A stretch of 7,797 nt of DNA from Bacteroidota bacterium (GTDB taxonomy: Bacteria > Bacteroidota > Bacteroidia > Bacteroidales > Prolixibacteraceae), in contig JABMPI010000122.1 in the NCBI GenBank assembly GCA_013203755.1, positions 1 through 7,797 of the forward strand, in the 5' to 3' direction. Every line of letters begins with the position of its first letter. Position 1 is the stretch's first letter. Positions 1 to 7,032 of the stretch are shown here, in pieces. The notes beneath the pieces are model-generated. The model made no database searches. It saw nothing but the letters and a program-made list of their open reading frames with translations, and was not told where the DNA came from. A program made the position numbers and the translations under genes.

Positions 1-342
1 TCTGTATGGAGCTTGTTCATTTTTAATAATATAATCAGCAGCGCCTAACTTCATTATTTTTATTGCTACATTAATCTCGTTCTGGCTACTTAAAAATATA
101 AAATCAATTTCGGGTCTCTCTATACTCACTTTCTTCATTATCTCCAATCCACTAATTCCTTCGTAATAATAGTCCAATACAATAATGTCGGGTTTCAAGT
201 GAATTTCATTTAAACACTCCTCTCCAGTTTTAAAAACTTTTATGTTCTTAAGGTTTTTTGATTGCAAGTATCCAACAATCAAATCTTTATATACTATGCT
301 GTCTTCAACAATATAAATTAGTGGATTTTTAATATTTTGCAT
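1..342 (-). CDS. Response regulator receiver-domain protein, partial (C-terminus beyond left edge)
   Basis: This minus-strand gene starts at the ATG at 342-340 and stays open for 114 codons to the window edge, so only the N-terminal part is visible. The fold is a CheY-like phosphoacceptor domain: hydrophobic strand beta-1 (LIYIV) is followed by the acidic pair E13-D14, the phosphoacceptor is D57 (IIVLDYYYEG), the switch Ser is S85 (FIFLSSQ), and the conserved lysine is K107 (AADYIIKN). It should receive a phosphoryl group from a histidine kinase in the cytoplasm. Whether an output domain follows cannot be seen; the visible part is almost exactly one receiver domain, so a single-domain regulator or a DNA-binding one are both possible. 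It is divergent from coaX, with a perfect TAnnTTTG element about 30 bases upstream of its start. The histidine kinase at 3553 is a possible but unproven partner. Confidence 0.85.
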   Translation of the reverse strand, partial: MQNIKNPLIYIVEDSIVYKDLIVGYLQSKNLKNIKVFKTGEECLNEIHLKPDIIVLDYYYEGISGLEIMKKVSIERPEIDFIFLSSQNEINVAIKIMKLGAADYIIKNEQAPYR

Positions 343-371
343 TGTACTCGATATTAAATGTAAAAAGCAAT

Positions 372-379
372 CAAATCTA
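372..379 (-). promoter_or_regulatory. Probable Bacteroidota -7 element for the receiver gene
   Basis: Read on the minus strand this is TAGATTTG, a perfect match to the Bacteroidota -7 consensus TAnnTTTG. It lies 29 bases upstream of the ATG at 342, which would leave a leader of roughly 20 bases. The -33 element is imperfect: a minus-strand TTTG at 408-405 is 25 bases away, longer than the usual 19-21, while TCTG at 401-398 gives 18. Confidence 0.45.
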
Positions 380-621
380 AATTAACGCATTTTTTTTCAG
401 AATTCAAATAACACCTCCAACGAGGAAAACAATTATGTTGCAATTTCATAAATCAAAACTAACAACGTTCTTTTTTTCTGAATATTTTTCTAAAATCCTA
501 TATTTTTTTGAAACTTATTTTCAAAATCGAATTTATTAGCCATATTTTATCGTTAAACTCCTTTAATTTTGAATCGTTTAATAAAAACCCATCAAAAAAT
601 ATTTAGAAAAAGATAATCTTT

Positions 622-629
622 TAAGTTTG
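622..629 (+). promoter_or_regulatory. Possible Bacteroidota -7 element for coaX
   Basis: TAAGTTTG matches TAnnTTTG exactly and lies 17 bases before the coaX ATG, implying a leader of about 10 bases, which is short but seen in this phylum. No good TTTG lies at the right distance upstream; only TTTA at 602-605 is near. In such AT-rich DNA a single half-site may be chance. Confidence 0.35.
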
Positions 630-646
630 TTTCAAAATAATAAGAT

Positions 647-1417
647 ATGTTACTTGCTATCGACATAGGAAATACAGACATTGTTTTTGGGGTTCATAAT
701 AGTAATACATGGATAAACCATTGGCGAATTGAAACCGATCAATCTAAAACTGCCCATGAGTACGAAGTGATTTTTCGATCGTTGCTGAAATCAGGAAAAA
801 TCAACCGTTCAGAATTAGATGAAATTATAATAAGTAGCGTTGTCCCCTTTCTAGCATCACCTTTTACCCAAATGCTTTCTGAATTATTGCCCGGCACAAA
901 AGTGGTTTCTGTAAACCCGGATATTTACAATAAACTCCCTATTAAAATTCTTAACCCTAAAGAAATTGGCTCCGACCTGGTTGCCAATGCAGTTGCCGCA
1001 TATCAGAAATTTGGAAACCTGACAATGGTGGTTGATTTTGGTACTGCACTTACTTTTACAACTATTGGTAAAAATTCGGAAATAGCAGGAGTAGCAATAG
1101 CTCCCGGACTTCTCACAGCAGTAAGTGCATTGGCGGGTAAAGCCGCTCAGTTACCGCAAATCCTTCTTACACGTCCTCCATCTGTTTTAGGAGAGAATAC
1201 GGTTCACGCCATTCAGTCGGGAATAGTTTATGGGTTTACCGGATTAGTTGATTCTATAATAGAACGCACACAAAATGAATTAAACGAAAAGCTAACAGTA
1301 GTTGCTACAGGAGGATTAAGTTCGCTAATTGCACCGCTTACTTTAAACATAAAAATAACCGACAACATGCTAACCCTTGATGGTCTTTGTCATATAAATT
1401 CATTTATTTCTAAATAA
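647..1417 (+). CDS. coaX: Type III pantothenate kinase
   Basis: CoaX phosphorylates pantothenate to 4'-phosphopantothenate with ATP, the first step of coenzyme A synthesis, in the cytoplasm. The 256-residue length is normal for the family. The protein has the two ASKHA-type halves: DIGNT at residues 6-10 (phosphate-binding loop), then DFGTALTFTTI at 130-140 with D130 and T133, the glycine-rich GVAIAPGL at 148-155, the LGENTVHAIQSGI motif at 181-193, and VVATGGLS before the C-terminal TLDGL. D110 in EIGSDL sits where the family usually has GxDR, so the aspartate is kept but the following arginine is a leucine (L111). The ATG at 647 fits because DIGNT then falls at the usual distance from the N-terminus; no Shine-Dalgarno is present. 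It stands alone, 174 bases before dxs. Type III kinases are not feedback-inhibited by CoA, so control would be transcriptional or by substrate. Confidence 0.95.
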   Translation: MLLAIDIGNTDIVFGVHNSNTWINHWRIETDQSKTAHEYEVIFRSLLKSGKINRSELDEIIISSVVPFLASPFTQMLSELLPGTKVVSVNPDIYNKLPIKILNPKEIGSDLVANAVAAYQKFGNLTMVVDFGTALTFTTIGKNSEIAGVAIAPGLLTAVSALAGKAAQLPQILLTRPPSVLGENTVHAIQSGIVYGFTGLVDSIIERTQNELNEKLTVVATGGLSSLIAPLTLNIKITDNMLTLDGLCHINSFISK

Positions 1418-1564
1418 GCACGAATTATTCAACTCAACTCTTCAAGTTAAATTATTCAATCATTTCAAATAAATAATTTCAAATTCGGTTTAAAAATATT
1501 TCTTTTACAACTTACAATGAATTAGTTTTAAAATTTATTGAGCAAAGCATAATTCAGGAATTGT

Positions 1565-1572
1565 TATCTTTA
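1565..1572 (+). promoter_or_regulatory. Possible -7 element for dxs
   Basis: TATCTTTA matches seven of eight positions of the TAnnTTTG pattern (final A for G) and lies 19 bases before the dxs ATG. The nearest upstream TTG (1538-1540) is 24 bases away, so the -33 part is weak. The position fits a short leader and supports 1592 rather than a much earlier start. Confidence 0.3.
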
Positions 1573-1591
1573 AAATTATTTTTTCAAACTG

Positions 1592-3499
1592 ATGGATGAA
1601 GTAAAAGGGATGTTACTTGAAAATATAAATTCACCCGACGATTTAAAAAAATTGTCTATTGAACAACTACCTGATATCTGTAACGAACTACGGAATTTTA
1701 TTATCGATGTTCTTTCAACAAACCCGGGGCATTTCGGTTCTAGTCTGGGTGTGGTTGAACTTACTATTGCCCTTCACTTTGTCTACAACACACCTTACGA
1801 TCAATTAATTTGGGATGTTGGTCATCAGGCTTACGGACATAAAATTATTACCGGACGACGTGACATATTTAATACCAACAGAAAATTTAAAGGAATTAGT
1901 GGCTTTCCGAAAAGAGAAGAAAGCGAATACGATTCATTTGGCGTTGGTCACTCATCCACCTCAATTTCTGCAGCTTTAGGAATGGCAGTTGCATCTCGTA
2001 TAAAACAAGAAAAGAATAGGAAAGTGGTTGCAGTTATCGGCGATGGTGCAATGACAGGAGGAATGGCCTTTGAAGCTTTAAATAATGCAGGTTCAAATAA
2101 ATCTGACTTATTAGTTGTTTTAAACGACAATAACATGGCCATCGATCCGGCGGTTGGCACACTCAATCAATATTTACTAAACATTTCTAAATCGGGAACT
2201 TACAACCGCTTTAAAAAAGATGTGTGGGAAGGCCTTGGAAAGTTAGATGTAGTGGGTCGAAAAACCCGCAAATTTCTTCAAAGAAACCAACATGCTTTAA
2301 AAAACATGCTTCTTAAAGGAAACAATCTTTTTGAAGCTTTTGATTTTAGATACTTTGGCCCAATAGACGGACATGACGTAGTTTATCTCACCAAAGTTTT
2401 AAATGACTTAAAAGATATTCCGGGACCAAAACTTCTACATGTTATTACAAAAAAAGGAAAAGGTTTTAAACATGCCGAGCTTAACCAAACCAAATATCAT
2501 GCTCCTGGTGTTTTTGATAAAGAAACCGGAGAGATTTATAAATGTGATTGCCCAGTTGATAAAGCACCAAAATTTCAAAATGTTTTTGGTGAAACCTTAT
2601 TAGAACTGGCAGAGTTAAACGAAAAAATAGTTGGTATTACTCCTGCTATGCCATCTGGTTGTTCCATGAATTTGATGATTGACAAGATGCCAGATCGCGC
2701 ATTTGATGTGGGTATTGCAGAACAACATGCAGTTACATTTTCGGCGGGGCTAGCTACTCAGGGAATGGTACCATTTTGTAATATCTACTCTACATTTATG
2801 CAACGTGCCTACGACCAGGTTATTCACGATGTGGCCATCCAAAAATTACCGGTAATATTCTGTCTGGACAGAGGAGGACTGGTGGGAGAAGACGGGCCAA
2901 CACACCATGGCGCATTTGATATTGCTTATATGCGCACAATTCCAAATATGATTGTTTCGGCACCAATGGATGAAATTGAGATGCGAAACCTGATGTATAC
3001 AGCCCAATTAAAAGAGACAAATCTACCCTTTTCAATTCGCTACCCGCGCGGTTGCGGCATAAAACCCAACTGGAAAAAACCATTTGAGAAAATTGAAATT
3101 GGTAAAGGACGGAAACTTGCGGAAGGGGGCGACATTGCCATTGTAAGCATTGGAAAATCGGGTATATTTGCAAAACGAGCTGTAAAAAGCTTAGCGAATA
3201 AGGGAGTTTCGGCAGCGCATTACGATATGCGATTTGTAAAACCACTAGATGCAACTTTACTAACCGAAGTGTTTGAAAATTTCAAACAAATAATTACCGT
3301 TGAAGACGGTACAATTCGAGGAGGTTTTGGAAGTGCCATTCTTGAATTTATGGCAGAAAAAGATTATTCTTCATCGGTTAAATTATTAGGTATCCCCGAC
3401 AAATTTATTGAACACGGTACACCAGAAGACTTATACAAAGAGTGCGGGATTGATACAAAAGGAATAGTAAAAGCTGTTTTGAATATTCTGAAGAAATAA
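1592..3499 (+). CDS. dxs: 1-deoxy-D-xylulose-5-phosphate synthase
   Basis: Dxs condenses pyruvate and glyceraldehyde 3-phosphate, with thiamine diphosphate and Mg2+, to DXP: the committed step of the MEP isoprenoid pathway and also a source for thiamine and pyridoxal. The 635 residues match the family length. Domain I carries H47 (GHFGSSLG), H78 (DVGHQAYGHK), H120 (GVGHSS) and the ThDP motif GDGAMTGG at 150-157 ending in LNDNN at 177-181. The FGPIDGHD block is at 255-262. Domain II carries DVGIAEQHAVTFSAGLA from 372, with the catalytic glutamate E377, and GEDGPTHHG at 432-440 with D434 and H438. Domain III is the transketolase C-terminal domain, ending near residue 635. I take the ATG at 1592; an in-frame ATG at 1610 (M7, just before LLENINSPDD) is an alternative that also suits family alignments. 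No frameshift or missing key residue is seen. The kinase gene begins 53 bases downstream. Confidence 0.97.
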   Translation: MDEVKGMLLENINSPDDLKKLSIEQLPDICNELRNFIIDVLSTNPGHFGSSLGVVELTIALHFVYNTPYDQLIWDVGHQAYGHKIITGRRDIFNTNRKFKGISGFPKREESEYDSFGVGHSSTSISAALGMAVASRIKQEKNRKVVAVIGDGAMTGGMAFEALNNAGSNKSDLLVVLNDNNMAIDPAVGTLNQYLLNISKSGTYNRFKKDVWEGLGKLDVVGRKTRKFLQRNQHALKNMLLKGNNLFEAFDFRYFGPIDGHDVVYLTKVLNDLKDIPGPKLLHVITKKGKGFKHAELNQTKYHAPGVFDKETGEIYKCDCPVDKAPKFQNVFGETLLELAELNEKIVGITPAMPSGCSMNLMIDKMPDRAFDVGIAEQHAVTFSAGLATQGMVPFCNIYSTFMQRAYDQVIHDVAIQKLPVIFCLDRGGLVGEDGPTHHGAFDIAYMRTIPNMIVSAPMDEIEMRNLMYTAQLKETNLPFSIRYPRGCGIKPNWKKPFEKIEIGKGRKLAEGGDIAIVSIGKSGIFAKRAVKSLANKGVSAAHYDMRFVKPLDATLLTEVFENFKQIITVEDGTIRGGFGSAILEFMAEKDYSSSVKLLGIPDKFIEHGTPEDLYKECGIDTKGIVKAVLNILKK

Positions 3500-3552
3500 T
3501 AAATAACTATTTCTCTCGTTTTCAACTTGAATTCGTTTAAAAATACTTCACA

Positions 3553-4719
3553 TTGGATATTTATCTTAAAAGACGTCGTTGGAAAATTTTGCTGCTGTTT
3601 ATTGCTGTTATAATAGGAGTTGCCTCACTGGCGTACACCAATTGGCTAACCCAAAAGATGGCAGAAGAAGAACGCAAAAAAGTAGAACTTTGGGCTGAAG
3701 CTACCAATAGATTTGCTGAACCTGAAATTCCAGGACAAGAGCAATTATCAACTTCCTATTCTCTTTTAATTTTAAAAATACTCGAACAAAACACAACTAT
3801 CCCAATTATTATAGTCGATTCAGTTTCGATTATTGAGGATGCCAACATTAATTACAAAGAAGGAAGAAAAGCAGAAGTATTGGCAAATGAGTTAAAAAAA
3901 ATGAAAGACTATTCTGAACCTATCCAGATAGATATTTCAGAAAATAATTACCAATACTTGTATTACCGCGAATCAAATATTTTACGTAATCTCCGGTTTT
4001 ACCCCTTTGTTCAACTTTTTATAATTGTAATTTTTATTGTTGTTGCCTATTTTGCTTTTAATGCCACACAACGTGCCGAACAAAATCAGGTTTGGGTTGG
4101 CATGTCTAAAGAAACAGCTCACCAATTGGGCACACCAATATCATCGTTAATGGCATGGATTGAATTATTGAAATTAAAAGGAGTAGACTCAGGTTTAGTT
4201 TCAGAATTTGAAAAAGACACACAACGGCTGGAAAGAATTACTGAGCGTTTTTCTAAAATTGGCTCCAAACCAGAATTGCTTCGGATAAACTTGGTTGAAG
4301 TTTTAAGTTCAACGGTTAATTATATAAAAACCCGCTCGTCCAGTAAAGTTATTTTCGAAACTTCCTTTTCTGAAGAAGATTATGTAGAAACTCCACTTAA
4401 CACGGCGCTATTTTCATGGGTTATCGAAAATCTGTGTAAAAATGCCATCGATGCCATGGGAAACAATGGCAAGATCACCATAAAATTAAAAGAAAAAGCA
4501 GAACAAGTTTATATTGACATTACCGACACCGGAATTGGTGTAGCAAAATCACAATTCAAAACAATATTTCAACCCGGATTTTCAACTAAAAAACGGGGCT
4601 GGGGACTGGGACTTTCATTGGCAAAAAGAATTGTAGAAATCTACCACAGCGGCAAAATTTTTATTAAATCTTCAGAAATTGGAAAAGGAACAACTTTTCG
4701 GATTGTATTAAATAAGTGA
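3553..4719 (+). CDS. Membrane-bound sensor histidine kinase, TTG start
   Basis: A 388-residue orphan sensor kinase. Membrane segment 1 is about residues 12-30, an extracytoplasmic sensing region with no recognised domain spans about 32-149, and membrane segment 2 is about 151-170. The cytoplasmic part has a HisKA-like dimerisation helix with the phosphoacceptor H190 in KETAHQLGTPISSL, then the HATPase domain: N box ENLCKNAIDAM at 292-302, G1 box DTGIGV at 325-330, F box FQPGFST at 339-345 and G2 box RGWGLGLSLAKRI at 348-360. The H box reads HQLGTP rather than the common HELRTP. The start is TTG at 3553: a stop lies just upstream at 3538-3540, and the next in-frame ATG (3658) would delete the basic N-terminus and membrane segment 1. 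It follows dxs by 53 bases with no terminator, so read-through from dxs is likely. No response regulator is adjacent; its signal is unknown. Confidence 0.9.
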   Translation: MDIYLKRRRWKILLLFIAVIIGVASLAYTNWLTQKMAEEERKKVELWAEATNRFAEPEIPGQEQLSTSYSLLILKILEQNTTIPIIIVDSVSIIEDANINYKEGRKAEVLANELKKMKDYSEPIQIDISENNYQYLYYRESNILRNLRFYPFVQLFIIVIFIVVAYFAFNATQRAEQNQVWVGMSKETAHQLGTPISSLMAWIELLKLKGVDSGLVSEFEKDTQRLERITERFSKIGSKPELLRINLVEVLSSTVNYIKTRSSSKVIFETSFSEEDYVETPLNTALFSWVIENLCKNAIDAMGNNGKITIKLKEKAEQVYIDITDTGIGVAKSQFKTIFQPGFSTKKRGWGLGLSLAKRIVEIYHSGKIFIKSSEIGKGTTFRIVLNK

Positions 4720-4849
4720 TTTAAGAGTAGAAATCTTTTCGCCTGCCTGTAATATTCATTAAGATATTAAAAACTTACCTCTCCAAAAGTAAATTTTAAA
4801 TCAGTTTTCTTATTCATATTAAAGGAAATCCGAAATAATTTATTGAATC

Positions 4850-4881
4850 TTTCGGGTGTTAATAAAAAATTTATACTTTTG
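4850..4881 (+). promoter_or_regulatory. Bacteroidota promoter for DUF177-rpmF
   Basis: TTTC at 4850-4853, a 20-base spacer, and TACTTTTG at 4874-4881 fit the TTTG-N19/20-TAnnTTTG pattern with a perfect -7 element and one mismatch at -33; the TTTTGCA end is also typical. Transcription would begin near 4888. This places the transcript start downstream of the TTG at 4843 and so argues for the GTG at 4900 as the true start of the next gene. Confidence 0.65.
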
Positions 4882-4899
4882 CATCACTTTTTTGGAAAT

Positions 4900-5430
4900 G
4901 TGAGCTGGAATACTAAATATAATATTGAGTTTAAAGGTCTTAATGAAGGCTCGCACAATTTCGAATTTGAAGTTGACAATACGTTCTTTGAACATTTTGA
5001 AGAGAGTCTGGTAGCTAACGGAGTTGTACTTATTAAGGTGACACTGGAAAAACGCAGTGCATTTATTAAACTACATTTTACAATTAAAGGCTGGCTCGAA
5101 CTTACTTGCGATCGATGTCTGGATAACTACCGGCAAAAGGTAAAACACGAAACAGAAATGTTTGTGAAATTTGGCGAAAAGGAGTTCGAAGAAGGCGAAA
5201 ATATAATTTGGGTATTACCCGAAGAACATTTTATTAGCCTGGCTCAACCAATTTACGAATACACTACTTTAAGTATTCCTTTACGACACGTTCATCCTAA
5301 AAATGAAGATGGAAAAAGGAATTGCAACAAAGAGATGCTTGAAAAATTAAATGATTACATGCACTTCGAAAACGAGGAAGAGGAAATAACAACCGACCCA
5401 CGTTGGGATGCATTAAAAAAATTGAAATAA
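4900..5430 (+). CDS. DUF177/YceD-family protein, probable large ribosomal RNA accumulation factor
   Basis: This family (DUF177; YceD in Escherichia coli) is linked to 23S rRNA accumulation and almost always sits immediately before rpmF, as here. With the GTG start at 4900 the protein has 176 residues. The N-terminus (YNIEFKGLNEGSHNFEFEVD) is the usual beta-rich beginning. The hallmark cysteine pair is C70-x-x-C73 in LTCDRCL, with a third cysteine at C142, so metal binding is possible. The acidic tail ends in DPRWDALKKLK, the conserved DPR-W-x-x-L-x-x-L ending. The frame can be extended to a TTG at 4843, but those 19 extra codons cross the promoter and do not resemble family N-termini; GGA about 3-5 bases before the GTG is a weak ribosome-site hint. 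rpmF begins 22 bases after the stop, so the two form one operon. The molecular role in this phylum is inferred. Confidence 0.85.
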   Translation: MSWNTKYNIEFKGLNEGSHNFEFEVDNTFFEHFEESLVANGVVLIKVTLEKRSAFIKLHFTIKGWLELTCDRCLDNYRQKVKHETEMFVKFGEKEFEEGENIIWVLPEEHFISLAQPIYEYTTLSIPLRHVHPKNEDGKRNCNKEMLEKLNDYMHFENEEEEITTDPRWDALKKLK

Positions 5431-5452
5431 TAATTAAATACATATATATATT

Positions 5453-5638
5453 ATGGCACATCCAAAGCATAAAATATCAAAATCGAGAAGAGACAAAAGG
5501 CGTACACATTACAAAGCCGTTCTTCCAACGCTTGCTACTTGTTCTAATTGCGGAACAACAGTAAAATACCACACTGTTTGTCCGGAATGCGGATACTACA
5601 GAGGTAAACAAGTAATTCAAAAAGACATTGCAGTTTAA
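5453..5638 (+). CDS. rpmF: 50S ribosomal protein L32 (bL32), zinc-binding form
   Basis: bL32 is a small protein of the large ribosomal subunit. The 61 residues match the family. The N-terminus MAHPKHKISKSRRDKRRTHY is the typical basic rRNA-binding extension, and the second half is a zinc ribbon with all four cysteines: C30-x-x-C33 and C43-x-x-C46 (CSNC and CPEC). It is therefore the C+ form, not the cysteine-free paralog that some bacteria use under zinc limitation. It follows the DUF177 gene by 22 bases and ends directly at a strong terminator whose stem begins inside its stop codon. Confidence 0.97.
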   Translation: MAHPKHKISKSRRDKRRTHYKAVLPTLATCSNCGTTVKYHTVCPECGYYRGKQVIQKDIAV

Positions 5639-5665
5639 ACCAGGTTTTTAACCTGGTTTTTTTTT
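5637..5665 (+). terminator. Intrinsic terminator after rpmF
   Basis: A perfect 10-bp inverted repeat, AAACCAGGTT / AACCTGGTTT (5637-5646 and 5650-5659), closes a TTT loop and is followed by more T to make nine T in a row (5657-5665). The left arm starts at the last two bases of the rpmF stop codon. This is the clearest terminator in the window and separates DUF177-rpmF from fabH. Confidence 0.9.
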
Positions 5666-5837
5666 GCCCTTAATTGGCGAAAATATAAAACCAACCCATT
5701 TTTATTTTAGCTCTTCATTCCCTTAAATTTATTGACGATACATATCAAAAAAATCATCCAAATAAATTCACTAATTACTAATTTGAATAACAATTAATTA
5801 TCAACTAAATAATTGATTTTTCGAACCCTGCCATTGA

Positions 5838-5856
5838 TTGTTCTACGCAAGAACAA
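5838..5856. repeat. Perfect inverted repeat upstream of the fabH promoter
   Basis: TTGTTCT and AGAACAA form a perfect 7-bp stem around the 5-base loop ACGCA. It ends 26 bases before the -33 element of the fabH promoter. It could be an operator for a dimeric regulator, or a weak terminator on the plus strand, since GCTTTTCTT follows. It does not resemble the FapR operator as I know it. The function is unknown. Confidence 0.5.
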
Positions 5857-5882
5857 GCTTTTCTTAAGCCTCACCCCAAATT

Positions 5883-5914
5883 TTTGTAAATACCCAATTT
5901 TACTTCTATCTTCG
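5883..5914 (+). promoter_or_regulatory. Bacteroidota promoter for fabH
   Basis: A perfect TTTG at 5883-5886, a 20-base spacer and TATCTTCG at 5907-5914 match TTTG-N19/20-TAnnTTTG with a single mismatch in the -7 element. Transcription would begin near 5920, leaving a leader of about 60 bases before the fabH ATG. Confidence 0.65.
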
Positions 5915-5979
5915 CACCCGATTTTTTATATTGAAGACAGCAATAGTTTAGTTTCTTTTTAAATTAACAGAATACAACA

Positions 5980-6978
5980 ATGGCTAATATTAGGGCAGCG
6001 ATAACAGGAGTTGGAGCCTACTTACCTGAATACATTTTAACCAACGAAGAAATAAGCACGATGGTTGACACCACCGACGAGTGGATAATGCAGCGAATAG
6101 GTATTAAGGAGCGACGCATTATGAAAGAAGAGGGAAAAGCAACAAGTGATATGGGAACAGCAGCAGTAAAAAACCTGCTCGATAAAACCAATACTTCTGC
6201 CGACGAAATTGACATGTTAATTTGTGCAACAATTACGCCCGACATGCCATTTCCTGCCACTGCAAATATTATTGCAGATAAAGTGGGTATCCACAATGCC
6301 TGGAGTTTCGATTTAAATGCTGCTTGTTCCGGGTTTATTTTTGCCCTTGCAACAGCCACTCAATTTATAGAATCTGGCCGGTACAAAAAAGTAGTGGTAG
6401 TTGCTGCCGACATGATGTCGTCGATAACCAATTACAGCGACCGCACCACTTGTCCGCTTTTCGGAGATGCAGGAACGGCAGTTCTGCTTGAGCCAACCAC
6501 CGAAGAATTAGGGGTTATTGATTACATAAATCGCGTTGACGGTCTCGGACGCCACCATTTGCATATGAAAGCGGGTGGTTCATTGCGCCCCGCATCCATT
6601 GAAACAATAGAAAGACAAGAGCACTTCGTATATCAGGAAGGACAAGCTGTATTTAAAGCTGCCGTTTCGAGCATGGCCGATGTTGCTGCTGAAATAATGA
6701 AAAAACATAACCTGGAATCGGATGATGTAGCATGGCTGGTTCCACATCAGGCAAATCTGCGAATTATTGATGCAACTGCGCGCAGAATGGGCGTAAGTAA
6801 AGACAAAGTAATGGTTAACATAGAAAAATTTGGCAATACTACTGCTGCTACAATTCCTCTTTGTTTATACGATTTTGAGAAACAATTGCACAAAGGCGAC
6901 AATATTATTTTGGCAGCTTTTGGAGCAGGATTTACCTGGGGTAGCGTTTATCTAAAATGGGCTTACGATACGGAATAA
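5980..6978 (+). CDS. fabH: Beta-ketoacyl-ACP synthase III
   Basis: FabH starts type II fatty-acid synthesis by condensing an acyl-CoA primer (acetyl-CoA or a branched-chain acyl-CoA) with malonyl-ACP in the cytoplasm. The 332 residues match the family. The N-terminal thiolase-fold half includes the TTDEWIMQRIGIKERR signature at 31-46 and the catalytic C116 in NAACSGFIFAL. The C-terminal half has H256 in WLVPHQANLRI and N286 in KFGNTTAATIP, completing the Cys-His-Asn triad, and ends with the FGAGFTWGS motif. The ATG at 5980 gives a typical N-terminus (ITGVGAYLPE). Bacteroidota often make branched fatty acids, so a branched primer is plausible but cannot be read from the sequence. It is transcribed apart from rpmF, by its own promoter. 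No other fatty-acid gene is adjacent; 222 bases follow before bactofilin. Confidence 0.96.
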   Translation: MANIRAAITGVGAYLPEYILTNEEISTMVDTTDEWIMQRIGIKERRIMKEEGKATSDMGTAAVKNLLDKTNTSADEIDMLICATITPDMPFPATANIIADKVGIHNAWSFDLNAACSGFIFALATATQFIESGRYKKVVVVAADMMSSITNYSDRTTCPLFGDAGTAVLLEPTTEELGVIDYINRVDGLGRHHLHMKAGGSLRPASIETIERQEHFVYQEGQAVFKAAVSSMADVAAEIMKKHNLESDDVAWLVPHQANLRIIDATARRMGVSKDKVMVNIEKFGNTTAATIPLCLYDFEKQLHKGDNIILAAFGAGFTWGSVYLKWAYDTE

Positions 6979-7032
6979 AAATGTACACAATCACAGTTTT
7001 CAGTTTTTATACTTTTTATAACTCTTAAAATT

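Larger units (their letters stand above)
343..646. other. Divergent intergenic region between the receiver gene and coaX
   Basis: This 304-bp AT-rich gap has no credible coding frame and no tRNA-like structure. It holds a probable minus-strand promoter near its left end and a plus-strand -7-like element near its right end. The middle part (about 410-600) shows only A/T tracts, and I see no clear operator or terminator there. Confidence 0.6.
5666..5979 (+). other. Gap between the rpmF terminator and fabH
   Basis: About 314 AT-rich bases with no credible coding frame. It contains a perfect 7-bp hairpin at 5838-5856 and the probable fabH promoter at 5883-5914, followed by a leader of about 60 bases. 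The stretch 5666-5835 shows only A/T-rich sequence and a weak 5-bp hairpin near 5800-5817. In many bacteria plsX lies between rpmF and fabH; no plsX or remnant of it can be seen here. Confidence 0.6.

Noticed and set aside
1449..1479. AAATTATT / AATAATTT inverted repeat between coaX and dxs
   Set aside because: The stem is entirely A-T with a 15-base loop, expected by chance in this composition; no T tract follows as a terminator would need.
1948..2166. 72-codon minus-strand open frame inside dxs
   Set aside because: It lies wholly opposite the well-conserved ThDP-binding part of dxs and its product resembles no family; it is a shadow frame.
2820..3254. 144-codon minus-strand open frame inside dxs
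   Set aside because: It is opposite the conserved middle and C-terminal dxs domains, with an unlikely cysteine- and leucine-rich product and no promoter.
3544..3551. TACTTCAC as a -7 element for the histidine kinase
   Set aside because: It ends one base before the TTG start, leaving no room for a normal transcription start, and matches the pattern poorly.
4718..4739. Possible terminator after the histidine kinase (GATTT / AAATC stem, then TTTT)
   Set aside because: The stem is only 5 bp with one G-C pair at each end at most and an 8-base loop; too weak to call.
5800..5821. ATCAA / TTGAT hairpin followed by T residues upstream of fabH
   Set aside because: A 5-bp stem with one G-C pair and an 8-base loop is too weak, and a strong terminator already ends rpmF upstream.
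6018..6359. 113-codon minus-strand open frame inside fabH
   Set aside because: It is opposite the FabH N-terminal half including the active-site region; hydrophobic character is a by-product of reading the other strand.
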